Counted from the stretch's first letter, positions 1 to 8,958 are shown. The stretch is DNA of 64,000 nucleotides from Natronosalvus sp042663485 (GCA_042663485.1 JBHTAF010000003.1); one strand, 5' to 3'. The notes: generated by a model from the sequence alone, not told the origin. Made by a program: numbers and translations.

Positions 1-301
1 CTACAAGAAGGCCCAGGACGCCCGCGCGTGGGTCAAACAAGACTTCGACGCGGCGCTCGAGGAGGCCGACGTGCTCGCCTCGCCGACGATGCCGACCACG
101 CCGTTCGAACTCGGCGAGAGCCTCGACGACCCGCTCCAGATGTACCTGGCCGACGCGAACACGGTTCCGGTCAACCTGGCGGATCTGCCCGCGATTTCGG
201 CACCCGCCGGCGAGACGGACGGGCTCCCGGTCGGCGTCCAGTTCGTCGGCCCCGCCTTCGGCGAGCGCCGCCTCGTGCGAGCGGCGAGCGCGCTCGAGTA
301 G
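1..301 (+). CDS. gatA: Glu-tRNA(Gln) amidotransferase subunit A, C-terminal end (partial)
   Basis: Only the last 99 codons are present, reading in frame from base 2 to a TAG stop; the 5' part lies outside the window. The segment carries the amidase-signature C-terminal pattern: a DVLASPTMPTTPF stretch, then a VNLADLPAISAPAG region and GLPVGVQFVGPAFGE, which matches the end of GatA. In archaea GatCAB converts mischarged Glu-tRNA(Gln) or Asp-tRNA(Asn) to the correct amide, using ammonia from the GatB-bound pathway. A generic amidase cannot be excluded without the catalytic Ser-Ser-Lys region, but the ending is typical of GatA. It is followed closely by an independent promoter for the next gene. 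Confidence 0.85.
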   Translation, partial: YKKAQDARAWVKQDFDAALEEADVLASPTMPTTPFELGESLDDPLQMYLADANTVPVNLADLPAISAPAGETDGLPVGVQFVGPAFGERRLVRAASALE

Positions 302-306
302 ATTCG

Positions 307-324
307 TTTACGTAAATTTATATA
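307..324 (+). promoter_or_regulatory. TATA promoter with adjoining TTTACGTAAA palindrome
   Basis: A TTTATATA box at 317-324 lies about 45-50 bases before the ATG at 368, which predicts a start of transcription near 348-350 and a short leader. A perfect 10-bp palindrome, TTTACGTAAA (307-316), abuts the TATA box at the position where BRE-overlapping operators occur. Its function is inferred. Confidence 0.5.
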
Positions 325-367
325 CTTGATTTGCGAACTGTGAGACGAATTGACGACGAGAGGTTCC

Positions 368-796
368 ATGAAGATTAGACCCGATCTTGACGTCGAGTTT
401 ACCGAAATCGAGTTCGACGAGTTCTCTCGCGCCTGCGACCTCGTCGAGGAGTACTTCGGCGAGGCGATCGACGACGTCGCCCTCCACGCGCCAGTCTCGC
501 GACGCCAACTGGTCGCCGTACTCGCGCGCGCCCAACTCTCGGGCCGACAGCTGGCGATCGACGGACTGACCAACGAAGGCGAGATGGTCTACCAGTCGAA
601 CGACGAGACGCTCCTCTGGCTCGACGGGGACTTCTGGCTCGACATGCGCGGACTCCACCACCTCAGTCCCGACGAAGGGCGGGCGGCGCGCGAGGTCCAT
701 CGCCGCCTGATCGAGGCGATCGACGGCGACGTTCCCTACTACAACCGCGAGCGAGACCCATTCGTGTTGATCGAACGGCGTCCCGACGGCGTCTGA
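368..796 (+). CDS. Conserved haloarchaeal protein of unknown function
   Basis: Encodes 142 aa beginning MKIRPDLDVEFTEIEF; this ATG is preferred over one 18 bases upstream because it suits the promoter spacing. No signal peptide or membrane segment is visible, and the protein is acidic and probably cytosolic. The middle reads like an alternating strand/helix fold (EGEMVYQSNDETLLWLDGDFWLDMRG), with a C-terminal helix and a VPYYNRERDPFVLIERR tail. I do not recognise a family with a known activity. It is convergent with the winged-helix gene that follows and has its own TATA box. Confidence 0.75.
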   Translation: MKIRPDLDVEFTEIEFDEFSRACDLVEEYFGEAIDDVALHAPVSRRQLVAVLARAQLSGRQLAIDGLTNEGEMVYQSNDETLLWLDGDFWLDMRGLHHLSPDEGRAAREVHRRLIEAIDGDVPYYNRERDPFVLIERRPDGV

Positions 797-854
797 AAGC
801 GAGGCGATATCTGGGGCGAAAATCAGCGAACCGCCAAACGCGAACCGCGAGTCG

Positions 855-1205
855 TCACTCCTGATAGGCCAGGTTCATGATCCACTGCGAAAAGGCGTCG
901 CTGTTGGGATCGACCTCCTCCTCGCCGATGAACGGCGAGAGCATGTCGCCGGCCATCAGCAGGGTGAAATCGAGGTCTCGAGCCGTCGGCGTGATGTAGT
1001 AGGTGTTGTGCCCGTTGTAGACGGTCTCCTCGCGGTCGACGAGTTCCTTCTCGACCAGCGACTCGACAATTCGGCTCCCCTTGCGCGAGGAGACCCCGAG
1101 TTCCTTCCAGAAGTCGCTCTGGTGGATTCCGCTTGTCTGGCGGACGAGTTCGAGACCCGCGAACTCGTCTTCCGACAGCTCCGCTTCGGCGGTCGAGACG
1201 CTCAT
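855..1205 (-). CDS. Winged helix-turn-helix transcriptional regulator (MarR-like)
   Basis: Encodes 116 aa from the ATG at 1205 (MSVSTAEAELSEDEF); an upstream in-frame ATG would add 19 arginine-rich residues of low plausibility. The core LVRQTSGIHQSDFWKELGVSSRKGSRIVESLVEKELVDREE reads as the helix-turn-helix of a MarR/Lrp-like winged helix. The YNGHNTYYITPTARDL segment that follows would form the wing. The C-terminus (MAGDMLSPFIGEEEVDPNSDAF) may be a dimerisation helix. It has no visible ligand domain. The gene follows the NRDE and men genes on the same strand but is separated by a 75-base gap, so control of those genes is only a guess. Confidence 0.8.
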   Translation of the reverse strand: MSVSTAEAELSEDEFAGLELVRQTSGIHQSDFWKELGVSSRKGSRIVESLVEKELVDREETVYNGHNTYYITPTARDLDFTLLMAGDMLSPFIGEEEVDPNSDAFSQWIMNLAYQE

Positions 1206-1280
1206 CGCGACTCCCCTCCGACCGTACCAATCGGTCCTGGTTCCGGCGCGTTCATACTCCATCCACCGGTCGCAAGCCGC

Positions 1281-2156
1281 TTAAATGTGCCCTTCGCGGT
1301 CGGTCAGGTTCGAGGCCAGTGGCTCGAGTGGACGCTCCAGACGGTTCCCGACGTCGATCTCGATGTCCCGATACGGCGTTCGACACGGCGGGCCGTCGGC
1401 GAACGCGTACCCCCGTCGGTCCCCGAGGACGATCAGCGACGACGACCGCGTGCGGTACCCGTCGCCGTGGACGCAGACGCCGTACTCGTGATCGCCGAGG
1501 ACGGTTCGGACCTGCTCGAGCCACTCGAGCGCCGGCGTGCGGGTCGAGTCTGCGTCCAAAGACCGGACACCGTCGGTCGAGGGCGTCTCGTCCGCGCCGG
1601 AGACCAGGTCGACCGCCGCGGCGGAGAGGTCTCGCTGCACGCGGCGGGCGTTCTCAGCCTGGGCCGTCGCGGCGTCCGCTCGCCCGTGTGGAATCTCGAA
1701 CGTCTCGTCGAATCCGACGTTGACGACGACGTGCACGCCCGGCTCGAGCGTCGTCGTCCGCAGCCTGCCGTCCCACTCGAGGACGAAGGCGTCGTCGCGG
1801 TCGGCCACCACGAGACTGAAGCCTTCGAACTCCATGGCGTCGACGGCCTCCGCCACGAACGTTCGGGCCTCGAATGCGGACGGCCGCGCGAGCGCGTCGG
1901 CGACGAGGCGGCCGCGAGAGCGCTCGCCTGCGAGGTCGGCATCGGTCCACCGGTTCGTAATTCCCACGAACAGGTCGTGGTCGTTGAACCCGATCCAGGT
2001 GCCGCCGGCCTCGGCGTCACGTGGGGCGACGACGAGGGGGTCGGTCGCGTACAGATCCGGGGAGTCGCTCGGCCGCTCGAGGCCCTCGTCGCGGTTGGCG
2101 GCGACGACGACCGGCGCGTCCTCGAACACCTGCCAGGCGAGCGTCAGGGTACACAC
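1281..2156 (-). CDS. NRDE (TANGO2-like) family protein
   Basis: Encodes 291 aa beginning MCTLTLAWQVFEDAPVVVAANRDEGLERPS. Cys2 directly after the initiator Met and the downstream N-R-D-E motif (about residues 21-24) define the NRDE/TANGO2 family. The fold is Ntn-hydrolase-like, with Cys2 as the likely nucleophile after Met removal. Further family features are GGTWIGFND, VGITNR, and a DGYRTRSSSLIVL segment near the C-terminus. The length is normal for the family. The biochemical function in archaea is unknown; eukaryotic TANGO2 has been linked to haem and acyl-CoA metabolism. It lies 99 bases downstream of menE on the same strand. Confidence 0.88.
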   Translation of the reverse strand: MCTLTLAWQVFEDAPVVVAANRDEGLERPSDSPDLYATDPLVVAPRDAEAGGTWIGFNDHDLFVGITNRWTDADLAGERSRGRLVADALARPSAFEARTFVAEAVDAMEFEGFSLVVADRDDAFVLEWDGRLRTTTLEPGVHVVVNVGFDETFEIPHGRADAATAQAENARRVQRDLSAAAVDLVSGADETPSTDGVRSLDADSTRTPALEWLEQVRTVLGDHEYGVCVHGDGYRTRSSSLIVLGDRRGYAFADGPPCRTPYRDIEIDVGNRLERPLEPLASNLTDREGHI

Positions 2157-2255
2157 ACTGAAAAGGACGGGCGCGACGCCCTTAGCCCTTTAGCAGACCG
2201 CACCGACTGCTCGGCATATCATCGGTCGCTCGAGACATCGACGCCCGTTCGGCAC

Positions 2256-3908
2256 CTACCGACCGCTCGAGACGTCGACGCCCACCTCCACGAGACGCGC
2301 ACGAACCTGCTCGCGGTCGACGGTTCCGGAGTGCGTTCGCGGGAGCGACGACGCGATCCCGATCGTCTTCGGACATTTGAACCCGGCCAGGCGGTCGCGG
2401 CAGTACGCCCTGAGCGCGTGCGGTTCGATCTCCTCCCCCCTCGAGGCGACGATCAGCGCGCCGACGCGCTCGCCCCACTCCTCGTCGGACAGGCCGACGA
2501 CGGTGGCGGCTGACACCGCGGGATGGCCCTCGAGAACAGTCGCGACTGCCGTGGGATCGACGTTCTCGCCGCCGGTCACGATCTGGTCGCTCTGCCGATC
2601 GAGAATCCAGAGGCGACCGTCCTGGTCGCGCCGGCCGAGGTCGCCCGTATGGAGGCCGCGCTCGTCGAACGCGGCCCGCGTTCGCTCGGCCTCGAGGTAG
2701 CCCGGCGTCACGGTCGGGCCGGAGACGACGATTTCGCCCGTCTCGCCCGCCTCGACGGGGTCCCCATCGTCGTCTAGGATCGATACGTCCGTGCAGACGA
2801 GCGGTCGTCCGACGGTACCCTCGTGGGCGACTGCCTCCTCGGGCGTCGCCGTCGCAATCTGGGAGGCCGTCTCGGTCATGCCGTAGGTCGGGCACGCGGG
2901 GACGCCGCGTCGCCCACAGCGGTCGATCAGGTCCGGGCTCGCGGGAGCGCCGCCGAGCAGGACGAACCGGAGGCTCGCCGGCGGCCGCCAGTCGGCCTCG
3001 AGCAACCGCGAGAGCATCGTCGGGACGAGCGAGACGCCGGTCACGTCGTGCGATTCCATCGTCCGTGCGGTCGCGTCCGGGTCGAACTCGCGCTGGAGGA
3101 CGACCGTCGTCCCGTACAGCGTCGACCGGAAGACCGGCGCCAGGCCCCCGACGTGGTACATGGGGAGACAGCAGAGCCAGCGGTCGTCGGGATCGACGCC
3201 GAGCCTGAACGCCGACGCCGCGGCGCTCGAGACGAGGTTCTCGGCGGTGAGGCGGACGCCTTTGGGTTCGCCGGTCGTGCCCGAGGTGAAGGCGACGAGG
3301 AGTTCATTCCTGCCGCTTCCCCTGCCGGAGTCGGCCAGTTCGGTGGTTCGATTCGCCTCGCCTTCTGTACTCGACTCCGGCTCGGGTGTCGGGTTTCGAC
3401 CCGTGCTCGACTCGAGTGACCGGTCGCGTCCCGCGTTCGGCTCGAGTGAAACGAGCGATGCAAGAGACGCGAGCGGACTTGAGTCGCTTCCGCTCGGCGC
3501 GCCATCGACCGAGTAGATCGGGACCGATCCGTCGCCGATGTCACGTGCCAGGCCCTCGGTCTCGTCTTCACAGATGAGGGCGGAGGTGTTCGCTCGAGTC
3601 GCCTTCGACCGCAACTCCTCGGCCGTCTCGCGGACGTTCAGCAGGACGAGCGTGCGTCGCCCCCGCATCGCCGCGAAGAGCAACGTCACGAACGCAGGCC
3701 GGGTCGTCAGGACGACGCCGAGTCGATCACCCTCCTCGCCCGGCAGTCGCTCGAGGAGGGCGTTCACGGCTTGGTCGAGGTCTCCGTAACTGTATCGAGC
3801 GCCTTCGTCAGCGTCGATCAACGCCGTCCGCTCGGGCGTCGTCGCCGTTCGCCGCGCGAGGAGGTCCTCGGTCGCCCACTCGAGTCCCGTCGGTCCGGCC
3901 GTACGCAT
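2256..3908 (-). CDS. menE: 2-succinylbenzoate--CoA ligase
   Basis: Encodes 550 aa of the acyl-adenylate-forming superfamily, which activates o-succinylbenzoate to its CoA thioester in menaquinone synthesis. The AMP-binding motif TSGTTGEPKGV lies near residue 208, followed by the core YGMTETASQIA, the hinge region TGDLGRRDQDGRLWILDR and a C-terminal lysine region, PKTIGIASSLPRTHSGTVDR. The start ATG at 3908 overlaps the menC stop by one base (TGATG), showing translational coupling; an in-frame ATG five codons upstream is less likely. A Ser/Glu-rich, low-complexity insert of about 60 residues precedes the AMP motif. Confidence 0.93.
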   Translation of the reverse strand: MRTAGPTGLEWATEDLLARRTATTPERTALIDADEGARYSYGDLDQAVNALLERLPGEEGDRLGVVLTTRPAFVTLLFAAMRGRRTLVLLNVRETAEELRSKATRANTSALICEDETEGLARDIGDGSVPIYSVDGAPSGSDSSPLASLASLVSLEPNAGRDRSLESSTGRNPTPEPESSTEGEANRTTELADSGRGSGRNELLVAFTSGTTGEPKGVRLTAENLVSSAAASAFRLGVDPDDRWLCCLPMYHVGGLAPVFRSTLYGTTVVLQREFDPDATARTMESHDVTGVSLVPTMLSRLLEADWRPPASLRFVLLGGAPASPDLIDRCGRRGVPACPTYGMTETASQIATATPEEAVAHEGTVGRPLVCTDVSILDDDGDPVEAGETGEIVVSGPTVTPGYLEAERTRAAFDERGLHTGDLGRRDQDGRLWILDRQSDQIVTGGENVDPTAVATVLEGHPAVSAATVVGLSDEEWGERVGALIVASRGEEIEPHALRAYCRDRLAGFKCPKTIGIASSLPRTHSGTVDREQVRARLVEVGVDVSSGR

Positions 3909-4951
3909 CACGTCGCCCCCCACACGTCGTCGATGCCGAGCCCCTTCGCCTGCGGGACGACGGCGGCCCCCTTCTCGAAGAGCACGGGGTCGCGACCGAG
4001 GTCCGTCTTCAGCAACTCGCCTGTCGCCAGGCCACAGGGCGGGACGTCGGGCACCGCGGCCGCGAGGTGAACCGCCGCCGTCCGCGCCACGACGCCGTCG
4101 ATGGTCGTCGTCACCAGGCTCTCGAGGCCGAGTTCGCCGGTCCAGGTGACGACCTCCCGGGCGACGTCCAGCCCACCGAGGGCCATCGGTTTCAGGATCA
4201 GCACGTCGGCGGCACTCGCCTCGCAGATCGCGTCGACACCGTGCTCGAGCAGGCCTTCATCCAGGGCGATCTTCGGGCCGCGGCCCCGGAGATCGGCGTG
4301 CCCCTCGAGGGCCCCGGCCGGCAGCGGCTGTTCGACGATCGAGACGCCCGCGTCGTCGAGTCCGCGGATGGCTTCGACGGCCTCCTCGAACGTCCACGAC
4401 CCGTTCGCGTCGACCCGAACCTCGACGTCGTCGCCGACAGCCTCCCGGACGCGCTCGACGCGCGTCACGTCCTCGTCGATTGAGCGCCGGCCCACCTTGA
4501 GCTTGCACGAACGAAATCCGCGGTCGACGGCGTCGCGTGCGGCTGCCGCGGTCGCGTCTGCATCGTCGTCGCCGACGGTCGAATTGACCGGGACCCTGGC
4601 GACTCGGGAGCCGTCGCCCAGGTACTGATAGAGCGGGCGCGCCCCGCGGGTCGCGTAACAGTCAGAAATCGCCAGCGAAACGCCGTGTCTGGCCGCCGCC
4701 GTGTCCTCGACCGCGTCCAGGACGGCGCCTGACCCGTCGTCGGCGGCGTCGACGGCTTCCTCGAGCGCGCGTTCGCAGTCCGCGAGGGATTCGGTCCAGC
4801 CCGGAAGCGGGGTCGCCTCGCCGATGCCGACGACCCCCTGGAACTCGGCGCGAATCAGGAATCCTTCGCGGGTCGTGATCGTCGCGTCGCCCGACTCGAA
4901 GGGCTGCTCGAGTTCGAGTTCGAAGGGGCGAAACCGGAGGTCGAGGCTCAT
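3908..4951 (-). CDS. menC: o-succinylbenzoate synthase
   Basis: Encodes 347 aa of the enolase superfamily, muconate-lactonising subgroup. It dehydrates SHCHC to o-succinylbenzoate. Visible catalytic features are the lysine motif CKLKVGRRS, DANGSW with the first metal-ligand Asp, EQPL, DEGL and KPMALGGL, in the usual MenC order. The start ATG overlaps the menA stop by one base, and its stop overlaps the menE start, so menA-menC-menE form a tightly coupled unit. A longer open frame continues upstream, but it is a shadow of menA. Confidence 0.93.
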   Translation of the reverse strand: MSLDLRFRPFELELEQPFESGDATITTREGFLIRAEFQGVVGIGEATPLPGWTESLADCERALEEAVDAADDGSGAVLDAVEDTAAARHGVSLAISDCYATRGARPLYQYLGDGSRVARVPVNSTVGDDDADATAAAARDAVDRGFRSCKLKVGRRSIDEDVTRVERVREAVGDDVEVRVDANGSWTFEEAVEAIRGLDDAGVSIVEQPLPAGALEGHADLRGRGPKIALDEGLLEHGVDAICEASAADVLILKPMALGGLDVAREVVTWTGELGLESLVTTTIDGVVARTAAVHLAAAVPDVPPCGLATGELLKTDLGRDPVLFEKGAAVVPQAKGLGIDDVWGAT

Positions 4952-5919
4952 CAGAGCCCCACCCCGGTTCCGACCGCGGGCCCGACCTCGAGGGCGATGC
5001 CAACCGCGAACAGGAGCGCGTGGCCTGCCAGGAGTTTCCCGGTCTGTTCGAGGGCCGGGTTCAGTGCCTCGCCGTCGGTTCTGGTCCAGACCGTGCGGGT
5101 GACCGCGAGTGCGTACGGGGCGGTGAGCAGCGGAATGAGAACGGAGGCCGGGAATCCCCAGCCGAGCCAGAACCAGAGCGGGACGACGTACGCGAGGGAA
5201 ACGAGCGCCGCGTACTCGAGGCGACTGAACCGGTAGCCCAGTCGCACGGCCAGCGTACGCTTGCCCGTCTCGGCGTCGGTCTCGAGGTCGCGGACGTTGT
5301 TGACGACGAGAATCGCCGTCGAGAGGCCGGCGATGGGGAGGCTCGCCACGAGCGCCTCGGGTGGCATCGTTCCCGTCGGAATCGTCGTGATCAGGGGCTC
5401 GATGTGGGCGGCCGCCTGGACGTAGAAGGTGCCGACGACGGCGACGACGCCGAAGAAGACGAAGACGAAGAGGTCCCCGAGGCCGTGATAGCCGAGGGGG
5501 TAGGGGCCGCCGGTGTAGGCCCAGCCGCAGAAGACACTGACGAGGCCGATGACGAGGATTGGGACGCCGCCGACGTAGACGAGGTAGACGCCCGAGAGGA
5601 TGGCCGCGGCGAAGGTGACGAGCGTCGCGAATTTGACCTGACCGGCGTCGATCAGCCCCGACTGGGTGACCCGGGTGAACCCCTCGCGGTCGTCCGTGTC
5701 GGCGCCCTTCACGGCGTCGTAGTAGTCGTTGGCGAAGTTCGTTCCGATCTGGATCAACGCAGCCCCGACGAAGGCCATCAGCGCGGGGAGTGCCGCGAAC
5801 ACGCCCTCGGAAACGGCGAGACCCGTTCCCACGAGCACTGGCGCGGCGGCCGCCGGCAGCGTCTGGGGACGAGCGGCCATCACCCAGGCCTTCGTTCGAG
5901 ACACCTCTGCCGTACTCAT
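4951..5919 (-). CDS. menA: 1,4-dihydroxy-2-naphthoate polyprenyltransferase
   Basis: Encodes 322 aa of the UbiA prenyltransferase family, an integral membrane enzyme that attaches the isoprenoid tail to DHNA. The first Asp-rich motif is NDYYDAVKGADTDDR and the second is NNVRDLETDAETGKRTLAVRLG; both chelate magnesium-prenyl diphosphate. About eight to nine hydrophobic helices are visible, as expected. The N-terminus MSTAEVSRTKAWVMAARPQTLPAAAAPV matches MenA proteins. It is the first gene of the coupled menA-menC-menE run, with 70 bases between it and thiE. Confidence 0.94.
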   Translation of the reverse strand: MSTAEVSRTKAWVMAARPQTLPAAAAPVLVGTGLAVSEGVFAALPALMAFVGAALIQIGTNFANDYYDAVKGADTDDREGFTRVTQSGLIDAGQVKFATLVTFAAAILSGVYLVYVGGVPILVIGLVSVFCGWAYTGGPYPLGYHGLGDLFVFVFFGVVAVVGTFYVQAAAHIEPLITTIPTGTMPPEALVASLPIAGLSTAILVVNNVRDLETDAETGKRTLAVRLGYRFSRLEYAALVSLAYVVPLWFWLGWGFPASVLIPLLTAPYALAVTRTVWTRTDGEALNPALEQTGKLLAGHALLFAVGIALEVGPAVGTGVGL

Positions 5920-5989
5920 TGTTCGAACGTGCCACTCGAGAGAGTGTTAACGTTGGCATTGCGGCCGCGGTGGCGCCTTTCGGTCGCTG

Positions 5990-6640
5990 TCAGCGCCGGA
6001 CCGCCGCCGCCAGCCGCTCGCTCGCCGCTTTCGGATCGTCGGCAGCCGTAATCTCGCTGATCACTGCGACGCCGGCCGCACCGGCCTCGAGCACGGCACC
6101 CGCGTTCGAGGCGGTGATCCCGCCGATGCCGATTACGGGGATCGAGACGGCGTCGACGACGCCGGCGATTCGCGCCGGCCCGACGCCCGATTCGTCGGGA
6201 TCGACGTCCTTCGAGGACGTGGCGTAGACAGCGCCGACGCCCAGGTAGTCCGCGCCGTCGGCTTCCGCCTGCTTCGCGTCGGCGATCGTCGAGGCCGAAC
6301 AACCGACGACCGCGTCGGGCCCCAGGAGGTCTCGAGCGACCGCCACAGGGAGGTCGGACTGGCCGACGTGAACGCCGTCGGCCTCGATCGCCAGCGCGAG
6401 GTCAATTCGATCGTTGACGATCAGGGGAACGCCCGCGGCCGCGGTCCGCTCGCGGAGTTCGAGCCCGAGTTCGTACCGACGGCGGGCACTCACACTCTTC
6501 TCCCTGAGCTGAATCACGTCCACGCCGCCCTCGAGTGCCGCGCCGACCACCTCGAGGGTCGATCTCCCGGCCGAGACGGACTCCTGGGTGACGAGGTAGG
6601 TGCGCCACCCGCCCGGATCCGTTGCGCTCGAGTCGATCAT
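5990..6640 (-). CDS. thiE: Thiamine-phosphate synthase
   Basis: Encodes 216 aa with a TIM-barrel TMP-synthase pattern: VIQLREKS (pyrophosphate/pyrimidine site), VNDRIDLALAIEADGVHVGQSDLP, GCSASTIADA, LGVGAVYATSSKD and GIGGITASNAGAVL. It joins HMP-pyrophosphate and thiazole phosphate to give thiamine phosphate. The length is normal. It sits between menB and menA on the same strand, with only 13 bases to menB upstream. Co-transcription with the menaquinone genes is likely, and the TPP requirement of MenD gives a plausible link. A TenI-like role cannot be ruled out, but the ThiE motifs are intact. Confidence 0.92.
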   Translation of the reverse strand: MIDSSATDPGGWRTYLVTQESVSAGRSTLEVVGAALEGGVDVIQLREKSVSARRRYELGLELRERTAAAGVPLIVNDRIDLALAIEADGVHVGQSDLPVAVARDLLGPDAVVGCSASTIADAKQAEADGADYLGVGAVYATSSKDVDPDESGVGPARIAGVVDAVSIPVIGIGGITASNAGAVLEAGAAGVAVISEITAADDPKAASERLAAAVRR

Positions 6641-6653
6641 CGTCGCTCTCGGG

Positions 6654-7541
6654 CTAGTAGTGCCACGGGTACTCCGAGAAATCGGGCTCTCGTCCCTCGT
6701 TGAAGGCGTCCCGGCCCTCCTTTGCCTCGTCGGTCATGTAGCCCAGCCTCGTCGCTTCGCCGGCGAACACCTGCTGGCCCACGAAGCCGTCGTCGGCCAT
6801 GTTGAACGCGTACTTGAGCATCCGCATCGCGTTCGGGCTCTTGGCGTTGATCTCTGCGGCCCACTCGAGGGCGGTCTCCTCGAGGTCCTCGTGGGGAACG
6901 GCCTCGTTGACCATCCCCATCTCCGCGGCCTCCTCGGCGGAGTAGGTCTTCCCGAGGAAGAACACCTCGCGGGCCTTCTTCTGGCCGATCTGGCGGGCGA
7001 GGTACGCCGAGCCGAAACCGGCGTCGTAGCTCCCCACGTCGGGATCAGTCTGGAGGAACTTGGCGTGCTCCTCGCTCGCGAGCGTGAGGTCACAGACCAC
7101 GTGCAGCGAGTGGCCGCCGCCGACGGCCCAGCCCGGAACGACGCAGACGACGATCTTCGGGATGTGGCGGATCAGGCGCTGGACCTCGAGGATGTGTAGT
7201 CGGCCCTGTTCGGACGCGCGCGCTTCGCCGCCCTCGTACTCGTAGCCAGCTTCGCCGCGAATCGACTGGTCGCCGCCCGAACAGAAGGCCCAGCCGCCGT
7301 CTTTGGGCGAGGGGCCGTTCCCGGTCAGCAGGACGCACCCGACGTCGGTCTGGCGCTTGGCGTGGTCCAGGGCGTCGTACAGTTCGTCGACGGTCCCCGG
7401 CCGGAAGGCGTTGCGCACTTCGGGGCGGTCGAACGCGATGCGGACGGTCCCCGACTCGAGCGAGCGGTGGTACGTGATATCGCGGAAGTCGAACCCCTCG
7501 ACCGGCTCCCACCGGTCGGGGTCGAACGTCTCCGAAACCAT
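6654..7541 (-). CDS. menB: 1,4-dihydroxy-2-naphthoyl-CoA synthase
   Basis: Encodes 295 aa of the crotonase superfamily; performs the Dieckmann-type ring closure of OSB-CoA. MenB-specific motifs are CSGGDQSIRG (oxyanion hole and substrate loop), VVPGWAVGGGHSLHVVCDLTLAS, and DPDVGSYDAGFGSAYLARQIGQKKAREVFFLG, which carries the catalytic Asp/Ser/Tyr region. The C-terminus EGREPDFSEYPWHY is a close variant of the conserved MenB tail. The start MVSETFDPDRW is supported by the normal length. It is 97 bases downstream of the antiporter gene. Confidence 0.95.
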   Translation of the reverse strand: MVSETFDPDRWEPVEGFDFRDITYHRSLESGTVRIAFDRPEVRNAFRPGTVDELYDALDHAKRQTDVGCVLLTGNGPSPKDGGWAFCSGGDQSIRGEAGYEYEGGEARASEQGRLHILEVQRLIRHIPKIVVCVVPGWAVGGGHSLHVVCDLTLASEEHAKFLQTDPDVGSYDAGFGSAYLARQIGQKKAREVFFLGKTYSAEEAAEMGMVNEAVPHEDLEETALEWAAEINAKSPNAMRMLKYAFNMADDGFVGQQVFAGEATRLGYMTDEAKEGRDAFNEGREPDFSEYPWHY

Positions 7542-7638
7542 GGTTCGACGTGGGTTCGAGGTCGTGAAATAGGTTCTCGTCTCCCGCTGCTCTCGTTACC
7601 GTGTGCGGATTCGCTCCTCGACGGACCGTCGCGCTCGA

Positions 7639-8877
7639 TCAATCGACCTCGAGGTCGAGATCCTCCATGAAGACGAGTTCGCCGGACCGCTCGAGCCACT
7701 CGACGCCCAGCTTGACCGTCGGCGGGACGAGCGCCGTGGTGAAAATCGCCGTGAAGACCAGAATGGAGAAGAGTTCCTGGCCGATGATGCCCGCCGAGAG
7801 CGCGATCGAGACGATAACGATCTCGACGGTGCCGCGGCCGTTCATCCCGAACCCGATAACGAGTCCCTCCTTCGAGGTGAGTTTCGTCGGGAGCGTAAAC
7901 AGCCAGCTCCCGAGAATTTTACTGAGAAATGCGGTCGCAACGATGAGCGCGAGGAGTCCCAGGCTGTCGGTGAACACGTCGAGCGTGAGCTCGAACGCGA
8001 TGGTGACGAAGAATATCGGCGCGAACAGACCCATTGCCAGATCGTACATCACGTCGTACATGTGCTCGTAGATATCCGGCTCGAGCTGGGCCTGACGGAG
8101 GAACAGCCCGGCGATGAATCCGCCGATGATCATGTGCAAATCGACCAGCGCCGCGAAGAACGCGAAGATGAGGGCGACGATGAGCGCGACGGTGAACGCG
8201 GACGTCTTATCGACGAATCGGTGACGTTCCATCCAGTCTTCCATCCTGACCCAGACGTACGGCAGGAACCGGTTGCCGAAAACGAGCGCCGCCGCGAAGT
8301 ACAGCAGGGCCTCACCGACGACCAGCCCCAGCCCCAGCGGGGTGACGGTGCCCGTTTCGACGAAGCTCATGACACCGGTGAACACGACCATCACCCCAAC
8401 GTCGGACAGCAGGGCTCCGCCGAGGAGTACTCCCGCGATCCGCGTGTCGAGGATGTCGAGATCGACGAGAATCCTGGACTTCGTGGCCAGCGAGGTTGCA
8501 GCCATCGCGATGCCGATGAAGAGCGCCTGTTCGATCGACACGCCGATGAAGACGCCGACCAGGTAGCCGAGTCCGAACGGGGCGATGAAGCCGCCGAACG
8601 CCACCATCAGCGCCTGGGGTCCGAGTTCGAACAGGTCGTTGATGTCGACCTCCATGCCGACGTAGATCATCAGCAAGAAGACGCCGAACTCGGCGAAGAC
8701 GTCGAGCGTCTCGCTCGGGTGCAAGAGCCCCAGCAGCGCGGGCCCGAAGAGGATTCCTGCGAGGATCTCGCCCATCAGGGCGGGATACCCGATCCGTTCA
8801 ACGAGGAGGCCGAATATCCACGCGAGCGTGAGCACCAGCAACAGATTGAGGAGATCAATACCGGCGGCTTCGACCAT
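7639..8877 (-). CDS. Cation:proton antiporter, CPA2 family
   Basis: Encodes 412 aa, a polytopic membrane protein with about 12 hydrophobic helices and the Na+/H+ exchanger fold of the KefB/NapA group. Recognisable features are the inverted helical repeat, the conserved FGP..LG region near residue 45 and a GMNGRGTVEIVIVSIAL stretch near residue 346, typical of the second half of CPA2 exchangers. No RCK/TrkA-N regulatory domain follows. The substrate (Na+ or K+) cannot be told from sequence. It is inserted between menB and menD on the same strand, with gaps of 97 and 81 bases. It may simply be carried in the cluster, or serve ion homeostasis tied to respiration. Confidence 0.88.
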   Translation of the reverse strand: MVEAAGIDLLNLLLVLTLAWIFGLLVERIGYPALMGEILAGILFGPALLGLLHPSETLDVFAEFGVFLLMIYVGMEVDINDLFELGPQALMVAFGGFIAPFGLGYLVGVFIGVSIEQALFIGIAMAATSLATKSRILVDLDILDTRIAGVLLGGALLSDVGVMVVFTGVMSFVETGTVTPLGLGLVVGEALLYFAAALVFGNRFLPYVWVRMEDWMERHRFVDKTSAFTVALIVALIFAFFAALVDLHMIIGGFIAGLFLRQAQLEPDIYEHMYDVMYDLAMGLFAPIFFVTIAFELTLDVFTDSLGLLALIVATAFLSKILGSWLFTLPTKLTSKEGLVIGFGMNGRGTVEIVIVSIALSAGIIGQELFSILVFTAIFTTALVPPTVKLGVEWLERSGELVFMEDLDLEVD

Positions 8878-8958
8878 CGATGGGTCCGAGTACTCCAGCC
8901 AGCGGTAAGAGGATTGTTAACGAGGCATATACTCGAGTCTCATACCGGCAACGGCCTC

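Noticed and set aside
1008..2513. 501-aa plus-strand open frame
   Set aside because: Antisense to the NRDE protein, menE and regulator genes; no recognisable domain.
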